Shown here piece by piece: positions 44,538-53,092 of a stretch of DNA of 64,000 bases (position 1 is the stretch's first letter; each line of letters begins with the position of its first letter). A program made the translations under genes and the position numbers. The notes beneath the pieces were generated by a model. The model was not told the DNA's origin. It saw only the letters and a program-made list of their open reading frames with translations, and did not search any database. The stretch comes from Pseudomonas sp. MYb327. Its GTDB lineage: Bacteria; Pseudomonadota; Gammaproteobacteria; Pseudomonadales; Pseudomonadaceae. Location: contig NZ_CP159258.1 of the NCBI RefSeq assembly GCF_040438925.1, forward strand, positions 2,060,001 through 2,124,000. The letters are read 5' to 3'.

Positions 44538-45014
44538 TTACAAGCCCAGATCCGACAGGCCCGGATGATCATCCGGACGACGACCCAGCGGCCAGTGGAA
44601 TTTGCGTTCGCTTTCCTTGATCGGCATGTCGTTGATGCACGCGAAGCGGTGGGCCATCAGGCCGTCTTCGTTGAATTCCCAGTTTTCATTGCCGTAGGAG
44701 CGAAACCAGTTCCCCGAATCATCGTGCCATTCATAGGCATAACGCACGGCGATGCGGTTATCGGTAAACGCCCAGAGTTCCTTGATCAGGCGATAGTCCA
44801 GTTCCTTGGCCCATTTACGCGTCAGGAAGCCTTTGGCTTCTTCGCGGTTGATAGCGAACTCGGCGCGATTTCGCCATTTGGTGTCCAGGGTGTAGGCCAG
44901 CGATACACGTTCCGGATCGCGGGAGTTCCAGCCATCTTCAGCCAGGCGTACTTTTTCGATGGCCGATTCACGGGTAAATGGCGGCAATGGCGGACGAACT
45001 TCAGCGTTAGACAT
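44538..45014 (-). CDS. DUF1348 family protein (SnoaL/NTF2-like fold)
   Basis: A 158-residue soluble protein. The opening [32 protein letters not shown], then [33 protein letters not shown] and [27 protein letters not shown] are typical of DUF1348, a family with the NTF2-like cone fold. No function is established. ATG 45014 is chosen for its GGGAG site; an in-frame ATG 45044 is possible. It lies 56 bases downstream of a TetR gene on the same strand and is very probably its target. Confidence 0.88.
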   Translation of the reverse strand: MSNAEVRPPLPPFTRESAIEKVRLAEDGWNSRDPERVSLAYTLDTKWRNRAEFAINREEAKGFLTRKWAKELDYRLIKELWAFTDNRIAVRYAYEWHDDSGNWFRSYGNENWEFNEDGLMAHRFACINDMPIKESERKFHWPLGRRPDDHPGLSDLGL

Positions 45015-45070
45015 TTCATGTCTCCCTATCAAATTAAAGTTCAAGCAAGTTGTCGGTCTTGATCAAGCAG

Positions 45071-45634
45071 TTACAGGTCCAATAACTTCCGCGCCATGCA
45101 TTGCGCATTATCGGCGGCACTGTAGTCACCCATGACAAGTGCGACGGTAATGGCCCCGTCGATCAGGATCAGCAGCTGTTTGGCCAGCGTCTCCGGTTCT
45201 TCAGCGCCATGTTCGGTACACAGCTCGCACACGTAGTCGAGCAGCTTCTGTTTGTGGTCCTTGGCGACCTGGCGAACTGGGTCTTGCGGATTGCCGGTTT
45301 CACCGCTGGTATTGATGAAAGCGCAGCCGCGAAAGCCTTCGGAAACGAACCAGGACTTGAGTACGGTAAACAGGTTGAGCAAGCGCTCGGTCGGTGTTTC
45401 GGCCTGCCCGACTTCGCTTCTGTACCAATGCATCCAGCGTTGGTCCCGACGTTGCAGGGCCGCGACGGTCAGCTCCTCCTTGTTGGCGAAGTAACGATAG
45501 ATACTTTTTCTGGAGACGCCAGCGGTTTTCACCAGAAGATCCATGCCGGTGGCGGCAATGCCACTTTTGTAGATCAACTTTTCGGCGACATCCAGAATAA
45601 TGTCGCGTGTGTCGTTGTGAGTGATTTCGTTCAT
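45071..45634 (-). CDS. TetR family transcriptional regulator
   Basis: A 187-residue regulator. The helix-turn-helix is at about residues 8-55 (RDIILDVAEKLIYKSGIAATGMDLLVKTAGVSRKSIYRYFANKEEL). The ligand-binding part contains GFRGCAFINTSGETG, typical of the group that controls oxidoreductase or DUF1348 genes. I chose ATG 45634 because a perfect operator palindrome lies just upstream; starting at 45664 or 45670 would put the palindrome inside the coding region. It probably controls its own transcript, shared with the DUF1348 gene. Confidence 0.9.
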   Translation of the reverse strand: MNEITHNDTRDIILDVAEKLIYKSGIAATGMDLLVKTAGVSRKSIYRYFANKEELTVAALQRRDQRWMHWYRSEVGQAETPTERLLNLFTVLKSWFVSEGFRGCAFINTSGETGNPQDPVRQVAKDHKQKLLDYVCELCTEHGAEEPETLAKQLLILIDGAITVALVMGDYSAADNAQCMARKLLDL

Positions 45635-45646
45635 GTGGCGAACAGT

Positions 45647-45660
45647 AGAACGATCGTTCT
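45647..45660. promoter_or_regulatory. TetR operator palindrome
   Basis: AGAACGATCGTTCT is a perfect 14-base palindrome placed 13 bases before the TetR start codon. Position and symmetry fit an autoregulatory TetR operator. Confidence 0.75.
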
Positions 45661-45696
45661 CCATGGTCAAATATTATTTTCCTCTATTCAAGAAAA

Positions 45697-45768
45697 CGCT
45701 ATCGCTGGCAAGCCAGCTCCTACAGAAAATGCGACCAGCCTGTAGGAGCTGGCTTGCCCGCGATAGGG
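45697..45768. repeat. REP pair (inward orientation)
   Basis: CGCTATCGCTGGCAAGCCAG on the left and GTAGGAGCTGGCTTGCCCGC on the right, with only about 15 bases between; the halves are in the reverse order compared with most other pairs in the window. Confidence 0.9.
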
Positions 45769-45849
45769 TCATTACAGTCAGTAACAAGACCCGAACCCAT
45801 CCATGGTGTAAGCTCTCAAACTCTTCGGATTCGACCCTCTGCGAGCCCT

Positions 45850-47193
45850 ATGCCGTCGCTTTTCAAACGCTCTCTGCTGCCTAAACTGCGCAGTTTTCCG
45901 CTGACCGCCGATGCCGTCACCTTCCTTCACGGCGCTGCCGAGTTCCGCCGATGCCTGCTGGAAAAAATCGCCAGCGCCAAGCAGCGCATCTACATCGTCG
46001 CGCTGTACCTGCAACAGGACGAAGCCGGCCAGGAAATTCTCGATGCCTTACACGCCGCCAAACTGGCGCGTCCGGAACTGGACGTGGTGGTGGTGGTTGA
46101 CTGGCTGCGTGCCCAGCGCGGTTTGATTGGTGCCGGCAAGCAGCCGGGCAACTCGGCCTGGTATCAGGAAATGACCCGCACCCACGCCAGCGAAGTGCCG
46201 GTGTACGGCGTACCGGTGCAGACCCGCGAGTTGTTCGGCGTGTTGCACTTGAAGGGCTTCGTTATCGACGACTGTGTGATCTACAGCGGCGCGAGTCTCA
46301 ACAACGTCTACCTGCACAAGTTCGACAAGTACCGCTACGACCGCTACCACCTGTTGAACAACCGTGATTTGGCCGATTCGATGCAGCATCTGGTCCAGCA
46401 CGGTCTGGTGGCTTCCAAAGCCGTGCACCGCCTCGATCTGCCGAACTTGCCGACCACCCGCAGCCTGCGCAACGACATCGGCGACCTGCGCAGCCGCCTC
46501 AAGTACGCCGCTTACGACACCACCCAGGGCACTACGGCCAAGGACGGTTTGTCGGTCAGCCCGTTGCTCGGGGTCGGCAAGAACAACCCGTTGAGCCGGG
46601 TGATTGGCGAGTTGATCGCCAGCGCCCAGCATCAACTGACCATCTGCACGCCGTACTTCAACCTGCCATTGGCCGTGACCCGGGAAATCAACCGGGCGCT
46701 GGCGCGGGGTGTGAAGGTCGACATCGTGGTCGGCGACAAGACTGCCAACGACTTCTACATTCCACCGAGCGAGCCGTTCAAGGTGATTGCGGCGTTGCCG
46801 TATCTCTACGAAATCAGCCTGCGGCGCTTCGCTAAACGCCATCAGCGCAACATCGACAGCGGCCAGTTGAACCTGCACCTGTGGAAGGAGGGTGACAACA
46901 CCTACCACCTCAAGGGCATGTGGATCGATCAGCGCTACACCTTGCTGACCGGCAACAACCTCAACCCGCGAGCGTTTCGTCTGGATCTGGAAAACGCTTT
47001 GCTGATCGATGATCCGCGTGGCGAAATGCTGGAGCCACGCCGCACCGAACTGGCGGAGATTTTCCAACACACCCGGCGCATCGAGCGTTATCAGGATCTG
47101 GAAACTTTGCCGGATTATCCGGCGGGTGTTTCGAAGTTCCTCAAGCGTGTCAGCCGCGTGCGGATTGAGCGGTTGCTCTACCGCATTTTGTAA
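45850..47193 (+). CDS. pssA: CDP-diacylglycerol-serine O-phosphatidyltransferase (phospholipase-D type)
   Basis: A 447-residue phosphatidylserine synthase of the PLD superfamily. The two HKD motifs are HLKGFVIDD (about residue 137) and HLKGMWIDQ (about residue 355). TDP/serine-binding surroundings (YIVALYLQQDEAGQEILDAL, LTICTPYFNLPLAVTREIN) match the enteric PssA family. The enzyme makes phosphatidylserine for phosphatidylethanolamine and is peripherally membrane-bound. I chose ATG 45850 (MPSLFKRS); the open frame extends to 45754 but through the REP flank. Flanked by REP pairs on both sides. Confidence 0.93.
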   Translation: MPSLFKRSLLPKLRSFPLTADAVTFLHGAAEFRRCLLEKIASAKQRIYIVALYLQQDEAGQEILDALHAAKLARPELDVVVVVDWLRAQRGLIGAGKQPGNSAWYQEMTRTHASEVPVYGVPVQTRELFGVLHLKGFVIDDCVIYSGASLNNVYLHKFDKYRYDRYHLLNNRDLADSMQHLVQHGLVASKAVHRLDLPNLPTTRSLRNDIGDLRSRLKYAAYDTTQGTTAKDGLSVSPLLGVGKNNPLSRVIGELIASAQHQLTICTPYFNLPLAVTREINRALARGVKVDIVVGDKTANDFYIPPSEPFKVIAALPYLYEISLRRFAKRHQRNIDSGQLNLHLWKEGDNTYHLKGMWIDQRYTLLTGNNLNPRAFRLDLENALLIDDPRGEMLEPRRTELAEIFQHTRRIERYQDLETLPDYPAGVSKFLKRVSRVRIERLLYRIL

Positions 47194-47208
47194 GGCCTGA
47201 AAAAAAGC

Positions 47209-47301
47209 ATGGCTGGCAAGCCAGCTCCTACAGGGTTTGATGTCGGTCACGTAATTGTGGTTCGACTCAGAAACCTGTAGGAGCTGGCTTGCCAGCGATG
47301 A
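47209..47301. repeat. REP pair (inward orientation)
   Basis: ATGGCTGGCAAGCCAGCTCC on the left, GTAGGAGCTGGCTTGCCAGC on the right, about 45 bases apart, between the convergent pssA and efe operon ends. Confidence 0.9.
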
Positions 47302-47324
47302 GGCCCGTCCAGGCGCTACAACAC

Positions 47325-48149
47325 TCAGTTCAATCCCAGTTTCCCACGCAACGTGGACAAGTCTTCCGCCAGTGTATTCACCGGTCCGACCAGCGCCTTG
47401 CGGTCGTTTTCCTTCACTTTGTCATAGGTCTCGAAACCGCCGTCCTTGGTTTTGTACTTGGCCAGGATCTTGTCCACGGTCGCAAAATTCTTATCGACTT
47501 TGGCCACGAACGCCGCGTCCTGCTTCTGGATTTGCGGGCGGAACAGGTCGACGATTTTCTTCGCTCCGTCGATGTTGCCCTGGAAGTCATAGAGGTCAGT
47601 GTGGCTGTAGCGATCTTCCTCCCCGGAGATCTTGGTGGCCGCCACTTCTTCCAGTAGCGCAGCGGCACCGCCGACGACTTTTTCCGGCGGGAACGTCAGG
47701 CCGGCGACGCGGGTTTGCAGGTCATTCACGTCTTTGTTCAAACCGTCTGCCAGTTCGCTCAGGCCCTGGGTGCTGTTTTCCGAGAACAGCGAGTATTCGA
47801 TGCGGTGGAAACCGGTGAAATCTTCGGCTTTCACGCCTTTTTCGTGGTCGTCGACGCGGGAGTCGATGGAGGCGTCGAGGTCACTGAACAGTTCAGCAAT
47901 CGGCTCGATCGACTCGTAGTAAACGCGGGTCGGTGCGTAGAGTTTTTTCGCCGTGGCCAGGTCGCCTTTTTTCACCGCGTCGGTGAACTGCTGGGTGTGG
48001 CTGGCCAGCTCATCCAGTTGCTCAGTGACGTAGATCTTGTAGTCCGAAATCGGTTGCACCAATTCCAGCGGCGCCGTCGCCGCGAAAGCCGAAAGCGGGG
48101 TGTTGAGCAAGCCAAGGGTCAGCATTAACGCGAGTGGCGACTTTTTCAT
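47325..48149 (-). CDS. EfeM/EfeO-family periplasmic iron-uptake protein (imelysin-like)
   Basis: A 274-residue exported protein with a signal peptide (residues 1-23, AFA-ATA). The mature part is one EfeM-type M75/imelysin domain, with the conserved GFHRIEYSLF (candidate metal-binding His-x-x-Glu) and GEEDRYSHTDLYDFQGN. It lacks the cupredoxin domain found in the EfeO encoded upstream. It is the last gene of the leftward efe operon, 30 bases after efeB, and may be an extra periplasmic iron-binding partner for the permease. Confidence 0.88.
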   Translation of the reverse strand: MKKSPLALMLTLGLLNTPLSAFAATAPLELVQPISDYKIYVTEQLDELASHTQQFTDAVKKGDLATAKKLYAPTRVYYESIEPIAELFSDLDASIDSRVDDHEKGVKAEDFTGFHRIEYSLFSENSTQGLSELADGLNKDVNDLQTRVAGLTFPPEKVVGGAAALLEEVAATKISGEEDRYSHTDLYDFQGNIDGAKKIVDLFRPQIQKQDAAFVAKVDKNFATVDKILAKYKTKDGGFETYDKVKENDRKALVGPVNTLAEDLSTLRGKLGLN

Positions 48150-48179
48150 GGGACGGTTCCGTGGAGGTTGTTGTGGTTG

Positions 48180-49478
48180 TTAAGCGTTGGTTTTCGGTTG
48201 TGTGGCAGCGAGCAGCGAACGACCGATGAAGTCCTGATCGCCGGTGACCCCGGGCAGGGTGAAGAAATACCCGCCGCCGACCGGTTTGAGGTACTCCTCC
48301 AGCGGTTCGCCATTGAGGCGGGTTTGCACGGTGATGAAGCCTTTTTCCAGGTCGGCCTGGTAGCAGATGAACAGCAGGCCCATGTCCAACTGACCGTTCT
48401 TGTTCACCCCGTTGGAGTAGTTGAACGGCCGGCGCAATATCAAATTCGCCTGTGTCGCGGCGGTGCGCGGGTTGGCCAGGCGGATGTGCGCGTCGAGCTT
48501 GGTCAGCTTGCCTTCGGGGTCTTTGCTGTAGTCCGGGACCTGGCTTTCGTGTTCGCCCCCCATGGGTGCGCCGCTGCTTTTGACTCGGCCGAGAATGCTT
48601 TCCTGTTCCTGCAACGGCGTGCGGTCCCAACGCTCCACGAAATTGCGGATGATCCGCACGGCTTGATAGCTGCCATTGGCCGCCCACGCCGGTTCATCAC
48701 TGTCGGGCTGGACCCAGACGATGCTGTCCATGGTTTTGGCGTTATTGGAATCGGGGTTGGCCGAGCCGTCACGAAAACCGAGGAAATTGCGCGCGCTCTG
48801 CGCAGGCACGCCGGGTTTGGTCGGCGCCTGGGGCGGTACGCTGCCTTCCTGTTTCCAGCGCACCAACAGCAAATCCGGGAGGTTTTTCACGATGTCGCGC
48901 AGGGCATGGATGTTGGTGTCGTTGGTGTTGGAGCAAAACTGCAGGCTCAGGTCGCCATGGCAGCAATCGGCGTCCAGTGCGTCGTTGGGAAAACCGACCA
49001 TGCGGATCAGGCGTTTGGGTCTGACTTCGGCCAGGCCGAAGCGCTCATCGAACAGCGAGGCACCGACTGACACAGTGATGGTCAGGTTGTCCGGGGTCAC
49101 CACGGGGCCGAGAATGCCGGAGTCTACTGGCGGCAATTTCGGATCGACCTGTTCGACTGGACCACCCTTCATCAGGAACGCGATGCGCTCGTTGAGGGTG
49201 CGGAACAGTCGCTCCAGGTCTTCGCGGTCGCTGGCCAGCACATCGAACGACACCAGCATTCCGGAGGCCGGACGCGGAGTGACAATGCCGCTCTGGTGCT
49301 TGCCGTGGAAGTCGTGGCGATCTTCGGTTTTGTCACTGCTCGGTGCTTCAGTGACCTGTGCGGGGCTGGCGGCCATGGCCGGGCAGCTCAGGGCCGAGCC
49401 TGCCAGTGCGACACCGGCAGCGCCTATGCCCATCAGCACCCGGCGACGTTGAAGGTTGAGTTGCGCTGAATCGTTCAT
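48180..49478 (-). CDS. efeB: EfeB, Tat-exported Dyp-type haem peroxidase/deferrochelatase
   Basis: A 432-residue protein with a twin-arginine signal ([19 protein letters not shown], residues 9-27). The Dyp-type peroxidase motif [10 protein letters not shown] lies in the middle, and the later stretch [32 protein letters not shown] is the conserved haem-side region. EfeB oxidises ferrous iron in the periplasm, or takes iron from haem, for import by EfeU. It is placed between efeO and the EfeM-like gene, 18 bases after efeO. Confidence 0.95.
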   Translation of the reverse strand: MNDSAQLNLQRRRVLMGIGAAGVALAGSALSCPAMAASPAQVTEAPSSDKTEDRHDFHGKHQSGIVTPRPASGMLVSFDVLASDREDLERLFRTLNERIAFLMKGGPVEQVDPKLPPVDSGILGPVVTPDNLTITVSVGASLFDERFGLAEVRPKRLIRMVGFPNDALDADCCHGDLSLQFCSNTNDTNIHALRDIVKNLPDLLLVRWKQEGSVPPQAPTKPGVPAQSARNFLGFRDGSANPDSNNAKTMDSIVWVQPDSDEPAWAANGSYQAVRIIRNFVERWDRTPLQEQESILGRVKSSGAPMGGEHESQVPDYSKDPEGKLTKLDAHIRLANPRTAATQANLILRRPFNYSNGVNKNGQLDMGLLFICYQADLEKGFITVQTRLNGEPLEEYLKPVGGGYFFTLPGVTGDQDFIGRSLLAATQPKTNA

Positions 49479-49496
49479 CTGAAAGTCGTCTTCTGC

Positions 49497-50696
49497 TTAC
49501 AGGCCGGAAAGGCCAAGGGCGGGATCGATCCCATCGAGTGCGTCGGCCAGTGCCTTGGCCTTGTCGGCGATCTCTTTGCGCTGTTCGGCGCTGACGCTGT
49601 CGTAGCTGGCGTAACCATCTCCGACCCTGAAGCCGTTGAGTTCGCCATCGAAGGCGTTGAGGGCGTTGTCGATTTTCGGCAGCAATTCACCGACGGATTT
49701 CGCCAGCAACGGGCGCAGCAACTCGACGACTTTGCGTGCGGCATCGAGATTACCGGCAAAGCCGTTCAGGTCACTGTGGCTGTAGCGTTCTTCTTCACCG
49801 CTGCCGGCGCGAACGTCGGCGAGGTTGTTGAAATTGCGCACCACGATGCTGACCAGTTGCTCCGGTGGCAGAGACTGCGCCAACAATTGCTGTTTGAGGG
49901 TGGTGACGTCGGCGAGCAAGCGCTGGGCGACCGGTTTCAGGCCATCGAGGTTGCGCTGTTGGAACAGTGCGTATTCGAGGCGGTGGAAACCGGTGAAGGC
50001 CGGATCCTGCTCACGCTTTTCGAAGTAGTCGGCGCGGGCATTGATGCTGTTATCCAGTTCGGCCAGACGCTGGGCGGCCGGGGCCAGCCGTTGATATGCA
50101 GCGCGGGCGGGTACGTACAAGGCTTGGGCCTGACTCAGGTCGCCGGCTGCGATGGCCTGTTCGAGGGCGCCTACCGCTTTGATCAGCGCAGTGCCCTGGC
50201 TGCTCAGGTACACGCGAAACTCCGACAACGGCCCGACAAACGCCACCATCTTAGGCTTGGCTTTGGCCGCCGCATCGGACGCCGCCGTCGAGGTGACGTG
50301 CAAGGTGCCACGGGGGTTGCTCAGCAGGCCGCAGGTGATCGCGTAGTCGCCCGGCAACAGGTTGGCGTTGATCACCTGGCTAAGGCCCGGCGCGATGTTT
50401 TCGCGTTCTTCGACCACTAGCACGCCGTCGAGAATTTCCCATTCAACGGCGCGATCGGAGCGGTTGACGATGCGGAAACTGGCGCGTCCGGCCGGAACTG
50501 TCAGCGCATTCGGTTCGCAGCTGTGCGATTGAATGGTCACCAGCACCTCGTCGTGGTTGGTCTGGCGCTTGGCTGCGGCCATTTTCGAGGCGTAGAAGAA
50601 CAGGCCGCCGGCGGCGATCATCACGATCACGGAACCGGCCACGGCCCAGCGCAATGCGCGGGGAGGGGAAGCCTGGGTGGGGGCTTGATTTGGCAT
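49497..50696 (-). CDS. efeO: EfeO, iron-binding protein with cupredoxin and imelysin-like domains
   Basis: A 399-residue protein anchored or exported by an N-terminal hydrophobic segment (residues 14-36). The cupredoxin domain follows (VTIQSHSCEPNALTVPAGRASF through ITCGLLSNPRGTLHV, about residues 45-130), then the EfeM/M75 domain with GFHRLEYALF and GEEERYSHSDLNGFAGN. Two-domain EfeO proteins pass iron to EfeU. Eight bases separate it from efeU; it is the second gene of the operon. Confidence 0.94.
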   Translation of the reverse strand: MPNQAPTQASPPRALRWAVAGSVIVMIAAGGLFFYASKMAAAKRQTNHDEVLVTIQSHSCEPNALTVPAGRASFRIVNRSDRAVEWEILDGVLVVEERENIAPGLSQVINANLLPGDYAITCGLLSNPRGTLHVTSTAASDAAAKAKPKMVAFVGPLSEFRVYLSSQGTALIKAVGALEQAIAAGDLSQAQALYVPARAAYQRLAPAAQRLAELDNSINARADYFEKREQDPAFTGFHRLEYALFQQRNLDGLKPVAQRLLADVTTLKQQLLAQSLPPEQLVSIVVRNFNNLADVRAGSGEEERYSHSDLNGFAGNLDAARKVVELLRPLLAKSVGELLPKIDNALNAFDGELNGFRVGDGYASYDSVSAEQRKEIADKAKALADALDGIDPALGLSGL

Positions 50697-50704
50697 GGTT
50701 GCCC

Positions 50705-51544
50705 TTACTGACTGGAAACTGAGGAAGACTGTTTGGCGGGTGCCGGGGCCGGGAGGAAAAACATCACCAGCGCCACGATCAGATAAAGCAGGTAGGCACC
50801 AAGGGTGCTGATGGTCGGGGCGTCCTGATAACCGAACATGCCGGCCAGTACCGAACCCAGCGGGCCGTCCATCGGCAGCGTCGCGCTGATGTCAAACAGC
50901 ACGGTTTGCAGGTGGTTCCACACCCCGGCTTCATGCAGCGCTTGCACCGAATTGGCGAGGATGCCCGCAGCGACCACGAGGATGAACAGGCCAGTCCAGC
51001 GAAAGAACGCACCAAGATTCAGGCGCATGCTGCCGGTGTAGATCAGGAATCCGACAATGATCGCCAGGATCAGGCCGAGCAGGGCGCCGATGGGGGCGGA
51101 CGGGCCTTCGCTTTGCTGGAACACTGCGAGCAGGAAGAACACGGTTTCCAGGCCTTCCCGCGCCACGGCGAAAAACACCATGGCGATTAGCGCGGTGACT
51201 TGGTGCCTGGACCCGGTTAGCGCCTGATCCAGGGACGCGTGCAACGAATGCTTGATCGAGCGCGCGACCTTGCGCATCCAGAACACCATGGAACTCAGGA
51301 TGCCGACGGCCACCAGTCCGACCACACCTTCAAACAGTTCCTGTTGCTTCTGCGGGAATTCGGCGCTGACCAGTTCCAGCCCTCCACCGACCAGCAAGGC
51401 GAGGGCGGCGGCGAGGAATACGCCGATCCACACGGCAGGCATCCATTGACCGCGACCAGTCTGTTTCAGGTAACTGGCGATGATGCCAACGATCAAAGCG
51501 GCTTCGATGCCTTCGCGCAGCATGATCAAAAAAGGGACGAGCAT
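50705..51544 (-). CDS. efeU: EfeU, FTR1-type iron permease
   Basis: A 279-residue membrane protein with seven helices. The two REGxE iron-transport motifs are R10-E-G-I-E in LIMLREGIEAALIV and R129-E-G-L-E in FFAVAREGLETVFFL. The first membrane segment begins directly at the start, as in other FTR1 proteins. It imports iron through the inner membrane with EfeO and EfeB. It is the first gene of the operon and its upstream gap carries two inverted repeats that may be regulator sites. Confidence 0.95.
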   Translation of the reverse strand: MLVPFLIMLREGIEAALIVGIIASYLKQTGRGQWMPAVWIGVFLAAALALLVGGGLELVSAEFPQKQQELFEGVVGLVAVGILSSMVFWMRKVARSIKHSLHASLDQALTGSRHQVTALIAMVFFAVAREGLETVFFLLAVFQQSEGPSAPIGALLGLILAIIVGFLIYTGSMRLNLGAFFRWTGLFILVVAAGILANSVQALHEAGVWNHLQTVLFDISATLPMDGPLGSVLAGMFGYQDAPTISTLGAYLLYLIVALVMFFLPAPAPAKQSSSVSSQ

Positions 51545-51587
51545 TCAGCACCGTGACGGCAATAGATAGGGTGCTAAGTTGTAACAT

Positions 51588-51624
51588 AATGACACTCATT
51601 CCCAAATGGCATCCATTGCCATTT
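51588..51624. promoter_or_regulatory. candidate iron-regulatory sites upstream of efeU
   Basis: Two adjacent inverted repeats lie 44-80 bases before the efeU start: AATGA-CAC-TCATT (51588-51600), which resembles part of a Fur box, and AAATGGCA-tccat-TGCCATTT (51604-51624), a perfect 8-base-arm repeat of unknown binder. Control by Fur fits an iron-uptake operon but is inferred. Confidence 0.45.
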
Positions 51625-51665
51625 ACCTGAACCTAAGCTGAACAACCCGCAAGATCACTTAACCT

Positions 51666-51760
51666 CCTGTGGAAGCTAGCCTGCTGGTAATAAAGGCGTG
51701 TCAGTCAACATAAGTATCGAATGTGATGCCGTCATCGCTGGCAAGCCAGCTCCTACAGGG
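51666..51760. repeat. REP pair (inverted, left half degenerate)
   Basis: The left half (TGTGGAAGCTAGCCTGCTGG) is diverged, while the right half (CATCGCTGGCAAGCCAGCTC) is the standard core. It lies between efeU and the AraC-type regulator gene. Confidence 0.85.
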
Positions 51761-51827
51761 ATCTGCACTCGGCAGGTGGCTGCGCTAATATCCCCCACCC
51801 AATCAAGAACAAGGCTCACCACGCTCC

Positions 51828-52844
51828 ATGGCGGAAAAAGACACCATCTCCATCCAATTGGTGCGTGAAGCGCTGTTGCAAAGTTGCGCCCCTGGCGTTG
51901 CCACCGACGAGGTGCTGGACAAGGTCGGCATCGATCCGGCCTTGCTGCAAAGCACTGACGCCCGCGTTCCGGCGAGCGCTTATGCGCGGCTTTGGCGCTT
52001 GCTGGCCCGGCGAGGGGACGATGAGTTTTTCGGCATGGACCCGCGCAAACTCAAATCCGGCAGTTTCGAGTTTCTTTGTCGCAGCGCCATGGTCCAGCCG
52101 AACCTGGCGATGGGACTCACCAGCGGCTTGAATTTCCTGTCGTTGATACTCGAGCGCATGCCCGCCGAGCTGGTGCATCAACAAAGCCTGGCAGAAATCG
52201 TCTTGCTTGAAGACGACCATGAACCGCGCCGGGCCTTCACCTATTTCACCTACTGGATGATCGTCCATGGTGTGGCCTGTTGGCTGGCGGGGCGGCGGAT
52301 CCCGATTTTGGCCATCGAATTGCGCTGCGCGCAGCCGGATTTCTGTGATGACTATCAGGTGATGTTCTCCGAAAACCTGCGTTTCAACCGGCCACGCACG
52401 CGGATGATTTTTTCCGCCGAGTGCCTGGATTTGCCGATCAAGCGCAGCGCCGAAGAACTCAGGCGTTTCCTGGCCCATGCGCCTGCGAATATTTTGGTCA
52501 AGTACCGTGACCCGCAAAGCCTGGCCAGCCGGATCAAACAGGATCTGCGGCAACTGCCCGCCGAACACTGGCCGGAAACCGAAGCCCTGGCGCAACGCCA
52601 GTGCATGTCGGCCTCGACCTTGCGCCGCCGGCTGGCCGAGGAAGGGCAGACCTATCAAGGGCTCAAGGACAGCGTGCGTAAGGAATTGGCGATTGTCTGG
52701 CTGGCAGAGCCGTCCATCAGCTTCGTTGAAATCGCGACGCGGCTGGGGTTTGCCGACGCGAGTTCGTTCTACAAGGCGTTTCGCAAGTGGTCGGGATCCA
52801 ATCCGGGGCATTACCGCAGTTTGATTCTCAACGAGTCTGACTGA
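51828..52844 (+). CDS. AraC family transcriptional regulator (ArgR/OruR-like)
   Basis: A 338-residue regulator. The N-terminal arm region (residues 1-210) is of the type seen in OruR-like regulators (RVPASAYARLWRLLARRGDDEFFG). The C-terminal double helix-turn-helix is at about 235-335 (CMSASTLRRRLAEEGQTYQGLKDSVRKELAIVWL, then FVEIATRLGFADASSFYKAFRKWSGSNPGHYR). It is the first gene of the region that contains the acyl-CoA cluster on the same strand and is its likely regulator. The start ATG 51828 has a weak site. Confidence 0.9.
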   Translation: MAEKDTISIQLVREALLQSCAPGVATDEVLDKVGIDPALLQSTDARVPASAYARLWRLLARRGDDEFFGMDPRKLKSGSFEFLCRSAMVQPNLAMGLTSGLNFLSLILERMPAELVHQQSLAEIVLLEDDHEPRRAFTYFTYWMIVHGVACWLAGRRIPILAIELRCAQPDFCDDYQVMFSENLRFNRPRTRMIFSAECLDLPIKRSAEELRRFLAHAPANILVKYRDPQSLASRIKQDLRQLPAEHWPETEALAQRQCMSASTLRRRLAEEGQTYQGLKDSVRKELAIVWLAEPSISFVEIATRLGFADASSFYKAFRKWSGSNPGHYRSLILNESD

Positions 52845-52870
52845 TCTATTTTTTGGTGTGGCTGGGCTGA

Positions 52871-52945
52871 CGCCATCGCTGGCAAGCCAGCTCCTGCAAA
52901 TTGAAATGCGAGCCCCTTTAGGAGCTGGCTTGCCAGCGATGGCGG
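52871..52945. repeat. REP pair (inward orientation)
   Basis: CCATCGCTGGCAAGCCAGCT on the left, AGCTGGCTTGCCAGCGATGG on the right, about 35 bases apart, between the AraC gene and the CoA ligase gene. Confidence 0.9.
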
Positions 52946-53092
52946 CCGTCCAGGCGCCACACCTCTCGACCTTGGCCAAACCAGTCAAGCAACTTGATAA
53001 CTTTGACCATTGCCCCGCACCCCGCACAGGGCGAGTATTTCCCTGTTGGTTACGGTTCCCCGACCTAATAAAAATACAGAGGGATTCTGGCA

